A stretch of DNA of 64,000 bases from Actinomyces sp. ZJ308 (GTDB lineage: Bacteria; Actinomycetota; Actinomycetes; Actinomycetales; Actinomycetaceae), in the NCBI RefSeq assembly GCF_011752065.1, contig NZ_JAAIJY010000009.1, positions 62,001 to 126,000 of the forward strand, written 5' to 3'. The position numbers were made by a program, and so were the translations under genes. The notes below the pieces were generated by a model, which was given only the letters and a program-made list of their open reading frames with translations, did no database searches and had not been told where the DNA came from. This document shows positions 7,831 through 15,018 of this stretch, one piece after another; within the stretch, counting starts at the first letter, position 1, and the number at the start of each line of letters is the position of its first letter.

Positions 7831-8343
7831 TCAGGCCCCGGCGGGTGTGATGGTGGGAGCGCCTGAGGGACCTCCCGCAGGGGCGACGCCGTCATGGATG
7901 CGCATCTCGTAGTCGGCGAGCTGGGCGATGCGGCGCACGTGACGCTCGTCTCCGCTGAAGGGCTCGTCGAGGAAGGCGTCAATGATCGCCAGGCCCGCAC
8001 CCAGGTCGTGCATGCGCCCCCCCAGGGCGACCACGTTGGCGTTGTTGTGCTGGCGAGCCAGCCGGGCGGTCTCGATCGACCACGCCAGGGCCGCACGCAC
8101 CCCGTCAACCTTGTTGGCGGCGATCTGCTCCCCGTTACCGCTTCCCCCGAGAACGATGCCGAGGCTTCCGGCGTCGGCGACCACGGCCTCCCCGCAGGCC
8201 AGGCAGAACGCCGGGTAGTCGTCATCCGGGTCGTAGGCGTGGGCTCCGTGGTCGATGACGTCGTGCCCCTCGTCCCGCAGGTGCTCGATCACGGCGCTCT
8301 TGAGATCGAAGCCGGCGTGGTCGGAGGCGATGTGGATGCGCAT
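7831..8343 (-). CDS. rpiB: Ribose-5-phosphate isomerase B
   Basis: It interconverts ribose-5-phosphate and ribulose-5-phosphate in the pentose phosphate pathway. The 170-residue protein has SDHAGFDLK at about 7-15, GIVLGGSGNGEQIAANKV (about 66-83) and the phosphate-binding region with RQHNNANVVALGGR. The GNGE sequence is the actinobacterial type, in which Glu replaces the usual catalytic Cys. I chose the ATG at 8343 because it gives the canonical MRIHIASDHAG start; the longer open frame upstream overlaps the divergent pepO region. First gene of the rpiB-nei-pip run. Confidence 0.95.
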   Translation of the reverse strand: MRIHIASDHAGFDLKSAVIEHLRDEGHDVIDHGAHAYDPDDDYPAFCLACGEAVVADAGSLGIVLGGSGNGEQIAANKVDGVRAALAWSIETARLARQHNNANVVALGGRMHDLGAGLAIIDAFLDEPFSGDERHVRRIAQLADYEMRIHDGVAPAGGPSGAPTITPAGA

Positions 8344-8427
8344 GACAGGATTGTGCCTCACGCGAACAGCGCTTCGCACCAGGAGGGCGTGAGCGTCGTC
8401 AACACGCCCGGCAGGGCCGGAGCGGGT

Positions 8428-8433
8428 TAGCGT
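8428..8433 (+). promoter_or_regulatory. -10 box of a probable leaderless pepO transcript
   Basis: TAGCGT at 8428-8433 lies seven bases before ATG 8441. This favours ATG 8441 over GTG 8432 as the M13 peptidase start, although GGAG upstream could serve the GTG. Confidence 0.5.
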
Positions 8434-8440
8434 GTCCGTT

Positions 8441-10615
8441 ATGACTGACGCCTCGCCGAATCCCAACGGTCCTTCCACCAACTCATCGTCCCGGCCCTCC
8501 GAGCAGTCGAGTGACACTGTCGGCTCTGCAGACGCGGTTCTCGCCGGCGTCCTGGAGACGGCGACGACCGATTCCTCCGTTCGCCCCCAGGACGACCTGT
8601 TCCGTTTCGTCAACGGCGGATGGCTCGCCACCGCCGAGATCCCCGCGGACCGCCCCGGCAGCGGCGCCTTCACCACCCTGCGCGACGAGGCCGAGGCCGC
8701 TTGCCGCCAGATCGTTGAGGAGCTCGCCGACAGCTTCTCCGCGGCGCCTGTGGAGGCGGCCTCTGAGGCCCTGACCACGAACCGGGGTCGTGTCGGCGCC
8801 CTCTACGCGGCCTTCATGGACGAGGAGCACCTGGAGGAGCTCGGCGCCGCACCCCTGGCTGAGGAGCTGGCGCCGGTACTGGGCGCAGACTCCAAGAAGG
8901 AGCTGGCCAAGGTGCTCGGAGAGATGACGCCGATCGGCTTCATGGGCGTCGTGGGCGCCGACGTCGAGGTCGACATCAACGACCCGCAGCGCTACACGAG
9001 CTGGATCGGCCAGTCGGGTCTGGGACTGCCGGACGAGTCCTACTACCGCGAGGAGGCGCAGGCCCCCCTGCGCCAGGCCTACGTGGCGCATGTGGCCAGG
9101 ATGCTCGAGCTGGCCGGACTGACGGAGTCCTTCGGCGCCTCCGGCGAGAGCCTTGCCGAGCGGGTCATGGCCGTGGAGACCGCTCTGGCCAAGGGCCACT
9201 GGGACCGCGTCACCTGCCGCGACGTGGAGAAGATGAACAACCCGATGTCCTGGCAGGAGATCGTCGACTCGGCACCGGACCTGCCCTGGCAGGAGTGGCG
9301 CGAGGGAGTTCGCACAGCGGCTCGGACCACCGGCATCGAGCAGACCACGTTCCTCGACGAGGCCATCGTCACCCAGCCCGACTACCTGCCCCACGCGGCC
9401 GGCGTCTGGCAGGGCACCGACCTGGCGGACCTCAAGGCCTGGGCGGCCTGGCACGTCGTTCACGGGCGGGCGACCCTGCTCTCACGCGCCTTCGTGGAGG
9501 AGAACTTCGGCTTCTACGGCCGCACGCTCCAGGGAACCGACGAGCTGCGGGCCCGATGGAAGCGCGGCGTGGGACTGGTGGAGTCCTGCCTGGGCGAGGC
9601 GCTGGGCGAGATCTACGTCGAGCGGCACTTCCCGCCGTCGCACAAGCTGGCGATGGAGGCCCTGGTGGACCGGCTCATCGAGGCCTATCGCCAGTCCATC
9701 TCCTCACTGGAGTGGATGAGTCCCGCCACACGGGAGCGCGCCCTGGACAAGCTGGCGCTGTTCACCCCCAAGATCGGCTACCCGGTGCGCTGGCGGGACT
9801 ACTCGGCCGTCGAGGTCACCCCCGGGGACGTTCTGGCCTCGGTGCGCAGCGTGGAGCGCGCCGACATGGCCTACTCCCTGAGCAAGCTGACCAAGCCGGT
9901 GGACCGCGACGAGTGGCATATGACTCCGCAGACGGTCAACGCCTACTACAACCCCACGATGAACGAGATCGTCTTCCCCACCGCGATCCTGCAGCCGCCC
10001 TTCTTCGACCCGCAGGCCGACGACGCCGTGAACTACGCGGGCATCGGCGCCGTCATCGGCCACGAGATCGGCCACGGCTTCGATGACCAGGGATCGACCT
10101 TCGACGGCACCGGGAAGGTGAGCGACTGGTGGACTCAGGAGGACCGCGAGGCCTTCACCGAGCGCACCCGGGCGCTCATCGACCAGTACGACGTCTACAC
10201 GCCCGAGGTCGTCACCGCCAAGCACGAGGCCGCGGGCACGACGGAGTCGGAGGTCCCCCATGTCAACGGCGCCCTGACCATCGGGGAGAACATCGGTGAC
10301 CTGGGCGGCCTGGGGATCGCCCTCAAGGCCTACGCCCTGGCCCTGGCCGACTCCGGTATCGGCTCAGTGGACCAGGCCCCGGTCATCGACGGGCTGACCG
10401 GCCTGCAGCGCTTCTTCTACTCCTGGGCGCGGATCTGGCGCTCCAAGAACCGCCCGGACTACGCCGAGCTGCTTCTGACCGTGGATCCGCACTCTCCCGC
10501 CGAGTTCCGGTGCAACGGAATCGTGCGCAACGTCGACGCCTTTTACAAGGCCTTCGATGTCGCACCCGACGACGCCCTGTGGCTGGCTCCGGAGAAACGG
10601 GTCTCGATCTGGTAG
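8441..10615 (+). CDS. pepO: M13-family zinc metallopeptidase (PepO/neprilysin-like)
   Basis: An endopeptidase of the neprilysin/PepO family that cleaves oligopeptides. The 724-residue protein has the full M13 layout: an N-terminal domain beginning with DDLFRFVNGGWL, then the zinc motif HEIGH at about 541-545 and the third ligand in ENIGD at about 616. NAYYNPTMNEI, typical of the substrate-binding region, comes before HEIGH. No signal peptide is seen, so it is probably cytoplasmic like lactococcal PepO. The frame also allows a GTG start at 8432. It is divergent from rpiB and followed by a terminator. Confidence 0.94.
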   Translation: MTDASPNPNGPSTNSSSRPSEQSSDTVGSADAVLAGVLETATTDSSVRPQDDLFRFVNGGWLATAEIPADRPGSGAFTTLRDEAEAACRQIVEELADSFSAAPVEAASEALTTNRGRVGALYAAFMDEEHLEELGAAPLAEELAPVLGADSKKELAKVLGEMTPIGFMGVVGADVEVDINDPQRYTSWIGQSGLGLPDESYYREEAQAPLRQAYVAHVARMLELAGLTESFGASGESLAERVMAVETALAKGHWDRVTCRDVEKMNNPMSWQEIVDSAPDLPWQEWREGVRTAARTTGIEQTTFLDEAIVTQPDYLPHAAGVWQGTDLADLKAWAAWHVVHGRATLLSRAFVEENFGFYGRTLQGTDELRARWKRGVGLVESCLGEALGEIYVERHFPPSHKLAMEALVDRLIEAYRQSISSLEWMSPATRERALDKLALFTPKIGYPVRWRDYSAVEVTPGDVLASVRSVERADMAYSLSKLTKPVDRDEWHMTPQTVNAYYNPTMNEIVFPTAILQPPFFDPQADDAVNYAGIGAVIGHEIGHGFDDQGSTFDGTGKVSDWWTQEDREAFTERTRALIDQYDVYTPEVVTAKHEAAGTTESEVPHVNGALTIGENIGDLGGLGIALKAYALALADSGIGSVDQAPVIDGLTGLQRFFYSWARIWRSKNRPDYAELLLTVDPHSPAEFRCNGIVRNVDAFYKAFDVAPDDALWLAPEKRVSIW

Positions 10616-10652
10616 TCGGCTTCAGCGCTCAGCAGCCTCTGCCGATTCATCG

Positions 10653-10679
10653 AACCGGGTGAGACGAATCACGCCGGTT
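10653..10679 (+). terminator. Terminator after pepO
   Basis: AACCGGGTGA (10653-10662) pairs with TCAC and CCGGTT (with one bulged G) up to 10679, followed by TTTAATA. It lies 38 bases after the pepO stop. Confidence 0.6.
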
Positions 10680-10741
10680 TAATACTGAGGCCAACACCTC
10701 ATTCACAGAAAACGATGGATCCTCCTCCCATCGAACGCTAA

Positions 10742-10753
10742 GGTAGATAACGA
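10742..10753 (+). promoter_or_regulatory. Shared promoter element GGTAGATAACGA (copy 1)
   Basis: This 12-mer ends 57 bases before the ATG of the LAQTG protein. The identical 12-mer lies 56 bases before the gspA ATG, and both are followed by a nearby GGTGA. TAGATA or GATAAC fits a -10 hexamer. Confidence 0.6.
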
Positions 10754-10810
10754 CGCGGTGACACCCCGGCTCACCGGTTGCCACCCATACCCATAGATCT
10801 AGGAGTACTC

Positions 10811-11779
10811 ATGCGTCTTGGACGCCCCTTGGCCGCCGCGAGCGTGATGACCGCCGCCATCGGCGCCACCCTTGCCGCCTCCCCCGCCCTGGCCGACGGC
10901 AGCATCAAGTTCGCTGACAACCAGCCCCACACCGTCACCACCACCGACACCGCCTTCGCGGTGTCCGGAACCGGTTGCACCGGCCAGGACGCCACCGTCG
11001 GCATCGCTTTGTACGCCCCCGACGGCACCATGTCCACCGTCGTGACGGCCACGCCCGGTGAGGACGGCAGCTGGTCCACCACGCTGAACATTCCCGAGCT
11101 CGTCAAGTCGACCGGCGTCGAGGCCAAGACCGACGGCTCGGCCGACGGCTGGACCATTGACGCCGGCTGCCTGGCCTACGGCCAGCCGCAGGGCGAGCAG
11201 GCCCAGCACGGCATCGTCTTCGACGACACCGACGTGGAGGGCACCTACAGGGTTGCCACCGACGAGAACGGCGCACAGACCTTCACCATCGACGCCACCG
11301 GCTTCTCCCCCAACGAGCAGGTCACCGTGACCCTCGTCGGCAAGGACGACCAGTCCATCACCTACCCCGTCGGCACGCTGACCGCTGACGCCAACGGCGC
11401 GGTGCAGGGCTCCCTGGCCACCCCCTCAGGCGTCGCTGACGGCCAGTACCTGCTGACCCTCGAGGGCGCGCGCTACGGCGAGGGCGGCACGGGCGATGGC
11501 GTCGTCGTCGTCGAGAACGGCGTCTTCAGGCTCGCCGACGACCCCAGCGGTGACAGCGGCTTCTCCGGCAACGGAGGCAGCACCACCGACCCGGCGACCC
11601 CCAGCAACAACGGCAGCAACGTGAACGTCCCGGCCAGCACCGGCGCCACCCAGGCTGCGTCCACCTCCAACAAGCCGCTGGCCCAGACCGGCTCCAACGG
11701 CCTGCTCTTCGGCGGCATCGCCGCGGCCCTCGTGGCCATCGGTGGAGGCGCCCTGTTCCTGCGTCGCCGCAAGGCCTGA
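10811..11779 (+). CDS. LPXTG-type surface protein (LAQTG), paralogue of the GspA N-terminal region
   Basis: A 322-residue secreted, wall-anchored protein. The signal peptide begins MRLGRPLAAAS and ends near SPALA; the C-terminus has LAQTG, a hydrophobic helix and RRRKA for sortase. Two beta-rich modules lie between. The first (about 30-130) has VSGTGCTGQ and a second Cys in IDAGCLAYG, probably a disulfide. The second (about 140-230) has FTIDATGFSPNEQVTVTLVG. The same modules occur in gspA downstream, so the two arose by duplication. The ATG has AGGAG. Its role is not known; a second substrate of LcpA or a cell-wall structural protein is possible. Confidence 0.85.
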   Translation: MRLGRPLAAASVMTAAIGATLAASPALADGSIKFADNQPHTVTTTDTAFAVSGTGCTGQDATVGIALYAPDGTMSTVVTATPGEDGSWSTTLNIPELVKSTGVEAKTDGSADGWTIDAGCLAYGQPQGEQAQHGIVFDDTDVEGTYRVATDENGAQTFTIDATGFSPNEQVTVTLVGKDDQSITYPVGTLTADANGAVQGSLATPSGVADGQYLLTLEGARYGEGGTGDGVVVVENGVFRLADDPSGDSGFSGNGGSTTDPATPSNNGSNVNVPASTGATQAASTSNKPLAQTGSNGLLFGGIAAALVAIGGGALFLRRRKA

Positions 11780-11811
11780 CAGCAACCTCCCAGCATGACT
11801 GGGAACACTTC

Positions 11812-11853
11812 CCGCCGGGGATACGGCACCGTCGTGCGCCGTATCCCCGGCGG
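11812..11853 (+). terminator. 16-bp hairpin terminator after the LAQTG gene
   Basis: The arm CCGCCGGGGATACGGC (11812-11827) pairs perfectly with 11838-11853 over a 10-base loop, followed by TCTTGT. It lies 32 bases after the stop codon. Confidence 0.85.
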
Positions 11854-11941
11854 TCTTGTCATACCCGTCGACACCGCACGGCGCATCGACGATCCCACCT
11901 GAAACCACGACACTCCCCCGGGGCTGACACACAGAGAGACC

Positions 11942-13045
11942 ATGGACTCCACTGCCGACGACGAGCACAGCGCAGACTCCCCCACCACCTCCGAGCGCCC
12001 TGGAGGCGCCGACGACGACATCCCGTCCCCTCCTCAACCGCCTCAGCAGCGCCGCCGGGGCCAAGGTCGCAGGCAGTGGTCGAAACGCCGAAAGATCACT
12101 GTTGCACTGAGCGTCATGATGCTGGCCGCCGGACTTGCTCTGGGGGCCGACGTGGCAGTCCTGGCTCATCGTCCCGCACGCGTCAGCATCGCCATGCCGT
12201 CCACATCATCTCCGACGGCGGGCGAGACCTGGCTGATCCTCGGGACGGACTCGCGCGCCACCGTGCCGGGGGACCAGAGCCGATACGGCACCGCTCAGGA
12301 GGTGGAGGGCTCCCGAGCCGACGTCATCGCCCTGGTGCGCCCCTCGCAGACGGGACTCACGGTCATCAACCTGCCCCGGGACCTCACCATCAACAGCAAG
12401 GGCAAAGAGCTGGACCGCCTGGCCACCACCTACGTTCCCGGACCACAGAACACGGTCAATGCGCTGTGCACCGGCCTGGGGATTCCGACCACCCATCTGG
12501 TCACCATCGACATGGCCCAGTTCGCCGACATCATCGACTCCCTGGGAGGCGTCGAGGTGGACGTCCCCGAGCCAGTGCGGGACGCCTACACCGGGCTGAA
12601 CCTGAATGCTGCCGGCCGCCACAGGCTGACGGGGATCGACGCTCTCGCCCTCGTCCGCTCCCGGCACCCCGAGATTCTGCGCGACGGCGATTGGGTTCCC
12701 ATGAGTGAGGCCGACGGCGCCCGGCGCCGCAGCGAGTCCACGGCCAAGGTGATGCAGGCGGTGCTGTCCGCCGTCGGGCAGAAGGCCCGTAACCCTCTGA
12801 CACTCCATCACATGGCGCACACTGTCGCCGGCAACATCACTCTGGACTCAGGCACCGGACTCGGCGATCTGGCCGCGCTGGGCCGTAGTGCGTCGAAGGC
12901 CGGATCCGCCGACGCCACCACGATCATCGACCTTCCGGCGGGGCCTCGAGACGAGTCCATCATCGTCTCACCCAATCAGGAGTCCCGCGACCTGCTGGCC
13001 CGTTACGGGTACAGTCCCAAGACCTGCCACCCGGCGAGCTCCTGA
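11942..13045 (+). CDS. lcpA: LytR-CpsA-Psr family glycopolymer transferase (LcpA-like)
   Basis: LCP enzymes transfer lipid-linked glycopolymers onto cell-wall acceptors outside the membrane. In Actinomyces oris, LcpA glycosylates the surface protein GspA. This 367-residue protein has an acidic, proline-rich cytoplasmic N-terminus, one membrane helix at about 51-72, and an LCP domain. That domain has LILGTDSRA, SRADVIALV, INLPRDLT (conserved Arg), a long middle, and LALVRSRH. Its position between two LAXTG surface protein genes supports the LcpA assignment. The ATG at 11942 follows AGAGAG. Confidence 0.85.
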   Translation: MDSTADDEHSADSPTTSERPGGADDDIPSPPQPPQQRRRGQGRRQWSKRRKITVALSVMMLAAGLALGADVAVLAHRPARVSIAMPSTSSPTAGETWLILGTDSRATVPGDQSRYGTAQEVEGSRADVIALVRPSQTGLTVINLPRDLTINSKGKELDRLATTYVPGPQNTVNALCTGLGIPTTHLVTIDMAQFADIIDSLGGVEVDVPEPVRDAYTGLNLNAAGRHRLTGIDALALVRSRHPEILRDGDWVPMSEADGARRRSESTAKVMQAVLSAVGQKARNPLTLHHMAHTVAGNITLDSGTGLGDLAALGRSASKAGSADATTIIDLPAGPRDESIIVSPNQESRDLLARYGYSPKTCHPASS

Positions 13046-13197
13046 TCGCCCATCGTCGACACCACAGGTAATCCCCGCCATCTCAACGTTTCGTGAAGCG
13101 CTCGGTCAATCATCGCCTTTCTCACGTGAGCGAGGACACTATCAGAAGTGCTCGGTATCACATGACATACCCACGTCCTCGCCCTATTCCTCGTTAC

Positions 13198-13209
13198 GGT
13201 AGATAACGA
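13198..13209 (+). promoter_or_regulatory. Shared promoter element GGTAGATAACGA (copy 2)
   Basis: Identical to 10742-10753, at nearly the same distance from its gene's ATG (56 versus 57 intervening bases). It points to joint regulation of the two surface proteins. Confidence 0.6.
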
Positions 13210-13265
13210 GCCGGTGAAGAATCGGATCGCCGGCAGTCATCGTCCCCGTCAACCTAGGAGGACAC

Positions 13266-14834
13266 ATGCGTCTTGGACGTCCCCTGGCCGCAGCGAGCGC
13301 AGTGGCCGCAATGACCGGAGCTTCGCTCATCGCCTCCCCGGCTCTCGCCAACGACTCCAACAGGAACAGCCCCAGTAGCCCGAGCAGCTCCAGCAGCCCG
13401 AGCGCCCCGGCCACTCCGAGCAGCCCTGGCAGCCCGACCCCCAGCCAGACCCCATCGACTCCCGGCAACTCCAGTGAGACCAGCTCGGGCAGCAGCTTCA
13501 GGATCACCCAGGAGAAGACCTTCGTCTCCGCCAGCACCAACACGTCCTTCACCGTCTCCGGCACCGGCTGCACCGGTCAGCAGGCGACCGTCGGCATCGC
13601 GCTGTACGCCCCGGACGGCACCGCCTCCGACGTCGTCAGGACCGAGGCGGCCTCGGACGGCAGCTGGACCACCGACCTCGACCTGGCGGCACTCATCAAG
13701 TCGATCGGGTCCTCCTCCGCCACCACCACCGACGGGTGGACCATCGGTGCCGGATGCATGACCTACGGCGGCAAGACGGAGACGACCCAGGCGACGACTC
13801 AGCAGCAGACTCAGATCTACTTCGACGACACGCGCATCACCGGCTCCTACGAGGTCTCCGCCCGCACCGAGAGCCAGTCCCAGACCTTCACCTTCAACGC
13901 ACAGGGCTTCTACGCCAGCGAGACGGTGACCGTCCTGCTCAAGAGCAAGAGCGACTCCAGCATCACCTACACCCTTGGAGAGCTGACGGTTGACGCCAAC
14001 GGCAACCTCCAGGGCAACCTGCCCGCGCCCACCGACGCGGCCAACGGGGAGTACCTGCTGGTTCTGACCGGCTCCCACCACAGTGAGACGGCCACGAGCC
14101 AGACCGTCACCACGGTTACCAACCACACCTTCACCATCGAGAACTCCGAGCGCTCCACCACCGAGCAGGAGAACACTGAACGCTCCACCTCCGAGAACAA
14201 TGGTGGCGGCAACAACAACGGCGGTGGTGACAACCAGGCCAACGGAGGCGGCGACAGGGCCAACTCCGAGCGCTCCACCACCGAGCAGGAGAACTCCGAG
14301 CGCTCGACCAGCGAGAGCCAGAACACCGAGCGCTCCACCACCGAGCAGGAGAACACTGAGCGCTCCACCTCCGAGAGCCAGAACACCGAGCGCTCCACCA
14401 CCGAGCGCAACAGCGCCGCGAACAACGGTGGCGGCGACAACCAGGCGAGCGGCGGTGGCGACAGGGCCACTACCGAGCGCAACAGCGCCGTGAACAACGG
14501 CGGCGGCAACAACAACGGCAGCAGCCAGGCAGGCGGCGGGGAGACCCAGGCCAACGGCAATGCTGCCAACAACAATAACCAGGCCGGCGGCGGCGAGAAC
14601 AATAAGGCCGCGGCCGACCAGCAGGTCAACAACCGGACCGAGAACGACAAGAGCACGAGCACGAGCGCGAAGGAGTCCTCCTCCGACAGCAGGGCCGCCG
14701 GTACGAACACCAACGACAACGGCAGGTCCCTGGCGCACACCGGTGCGAACGGCATGATCTTCGGCGGTATCGCCGCGCTCCTCGTCGCGATCGGAGGGAC
14801 GGTCCTGTTCCTGCGTCGCCGCAACAAGGCCTGA
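13266..14834 (+). CDS. gspA: Glycosylated surface protein GspA (LAHTG, sortase-anchored)
   Basis: A 522-residue wall-anchored protein. The order is: signal peptide MRLGRPLAAASAV, a Ser/Pro linker (about 35-75), two beta modules shared with the LAQTG protein, a repeat region, a Gly/Asn-rich stretch, and LAHTG with a hydrophobic helix and RRRNKA. The repeat region has seven ERST copies that alternate ERSTTEQEN and ERSTSESQN. In A. oris the LAHTG protein GspA is heavily glycosylated by LcpA and its membrane build-up makes sortase A essential. Identity is inferred from LAHTG, the neighbouring LCP gene and the low-complexity Ser/Thr region. AGGAGG precedes the ATG. Confidence 0.82.
   Translation: MRLGRPLAAASAVAAMTGASLIASPALANDSNRNSPSSPSSSSSPSAPATPSSPGSPTPSQTPSTPGNSSETSSGSSFRITQEKTFVSASTNTSFTVSGTGCTGQQATVGIALYAPDGTASDVVRTEAASDGSWTTDLDLAALIKSIGSSSATTTDGWTIGAGCMTYGGKTETTQATTQQQTQIYFDDTRITGSYEVSARTESQSQTFTFNAQGFYASETVTVLLKSKSDSSITYTLGELTVDANGNLQGNLPAPTDAANGEYLLVLTGSHHSETATSQTVTTVTNHTFTIENSERSTTEQENTERSTSENNGGGNNNGGGDNQANGGGDRANSERSTTEQENSERSTSESQNTERSTTEQENTERSTSESQNTERSTTERNSAANNGGGDNQASGGGDRATTERNSAVNNGGGNNNGSSQAGGGETQANGNAANNNNQAGGGENNKAAADQQVNNRTENDKSTSTSAKESSSDSRAAGTNTNDNGRSLAHTGANGMIFGGIAALLVAIGGTVLFLRRRNKA
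14142..14416 (+). repeat. In-frame ERST(T/S)E repeat array in gspA
   Basis: Seven ERST copies in about 90 codons, with near-identical DNA (GAGCGCTCCACCACCGAGCA and variants) and one Gly/Asn-rich interruption. Near-identity at the DNA level suggests copy-number change by recombination. Ser/Thr density suits glycosylation. Confidence 0.8.
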
Positions 14835-14884
14835 GCAGGTCCCAGCGATCTCCTCACGTTCCTGAGCTCACAGGAACTGCCTCG

Positions 14885-14925
14885 GTCACCGGGGGACGAC
14901 ACATCGTGTGTCGTCCCCCGGTGAC
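14885..14925 (+). terminator. 19-bp hairpin terminator after gspA
   Basis: Positions 14885-14903 and 14907-14925 are perfectly complementary with a 3-base loop. It lies 50 bases after the gspA stop. There is no U-tract, as often in high-GC actinobacteria. Confidence 0.85.
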
Positions 14926-15018
14926 GTCGTGCACTGCGGGGCTCCCGCCTGAGACAGGAAGATGAGACAATCACCCGGCGCTCCATGAGCCGCTTCCCCC
15001 TTTCAGACAGGAGTTCCT

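Noticed and set aside
10811-14834. Fimbrial operon of Actinomyces (FimA/FimP type)
   Set aside because: No class C sortase is adjacent, and the two proteins lack pilin-motif and E-box features that I can recognise.
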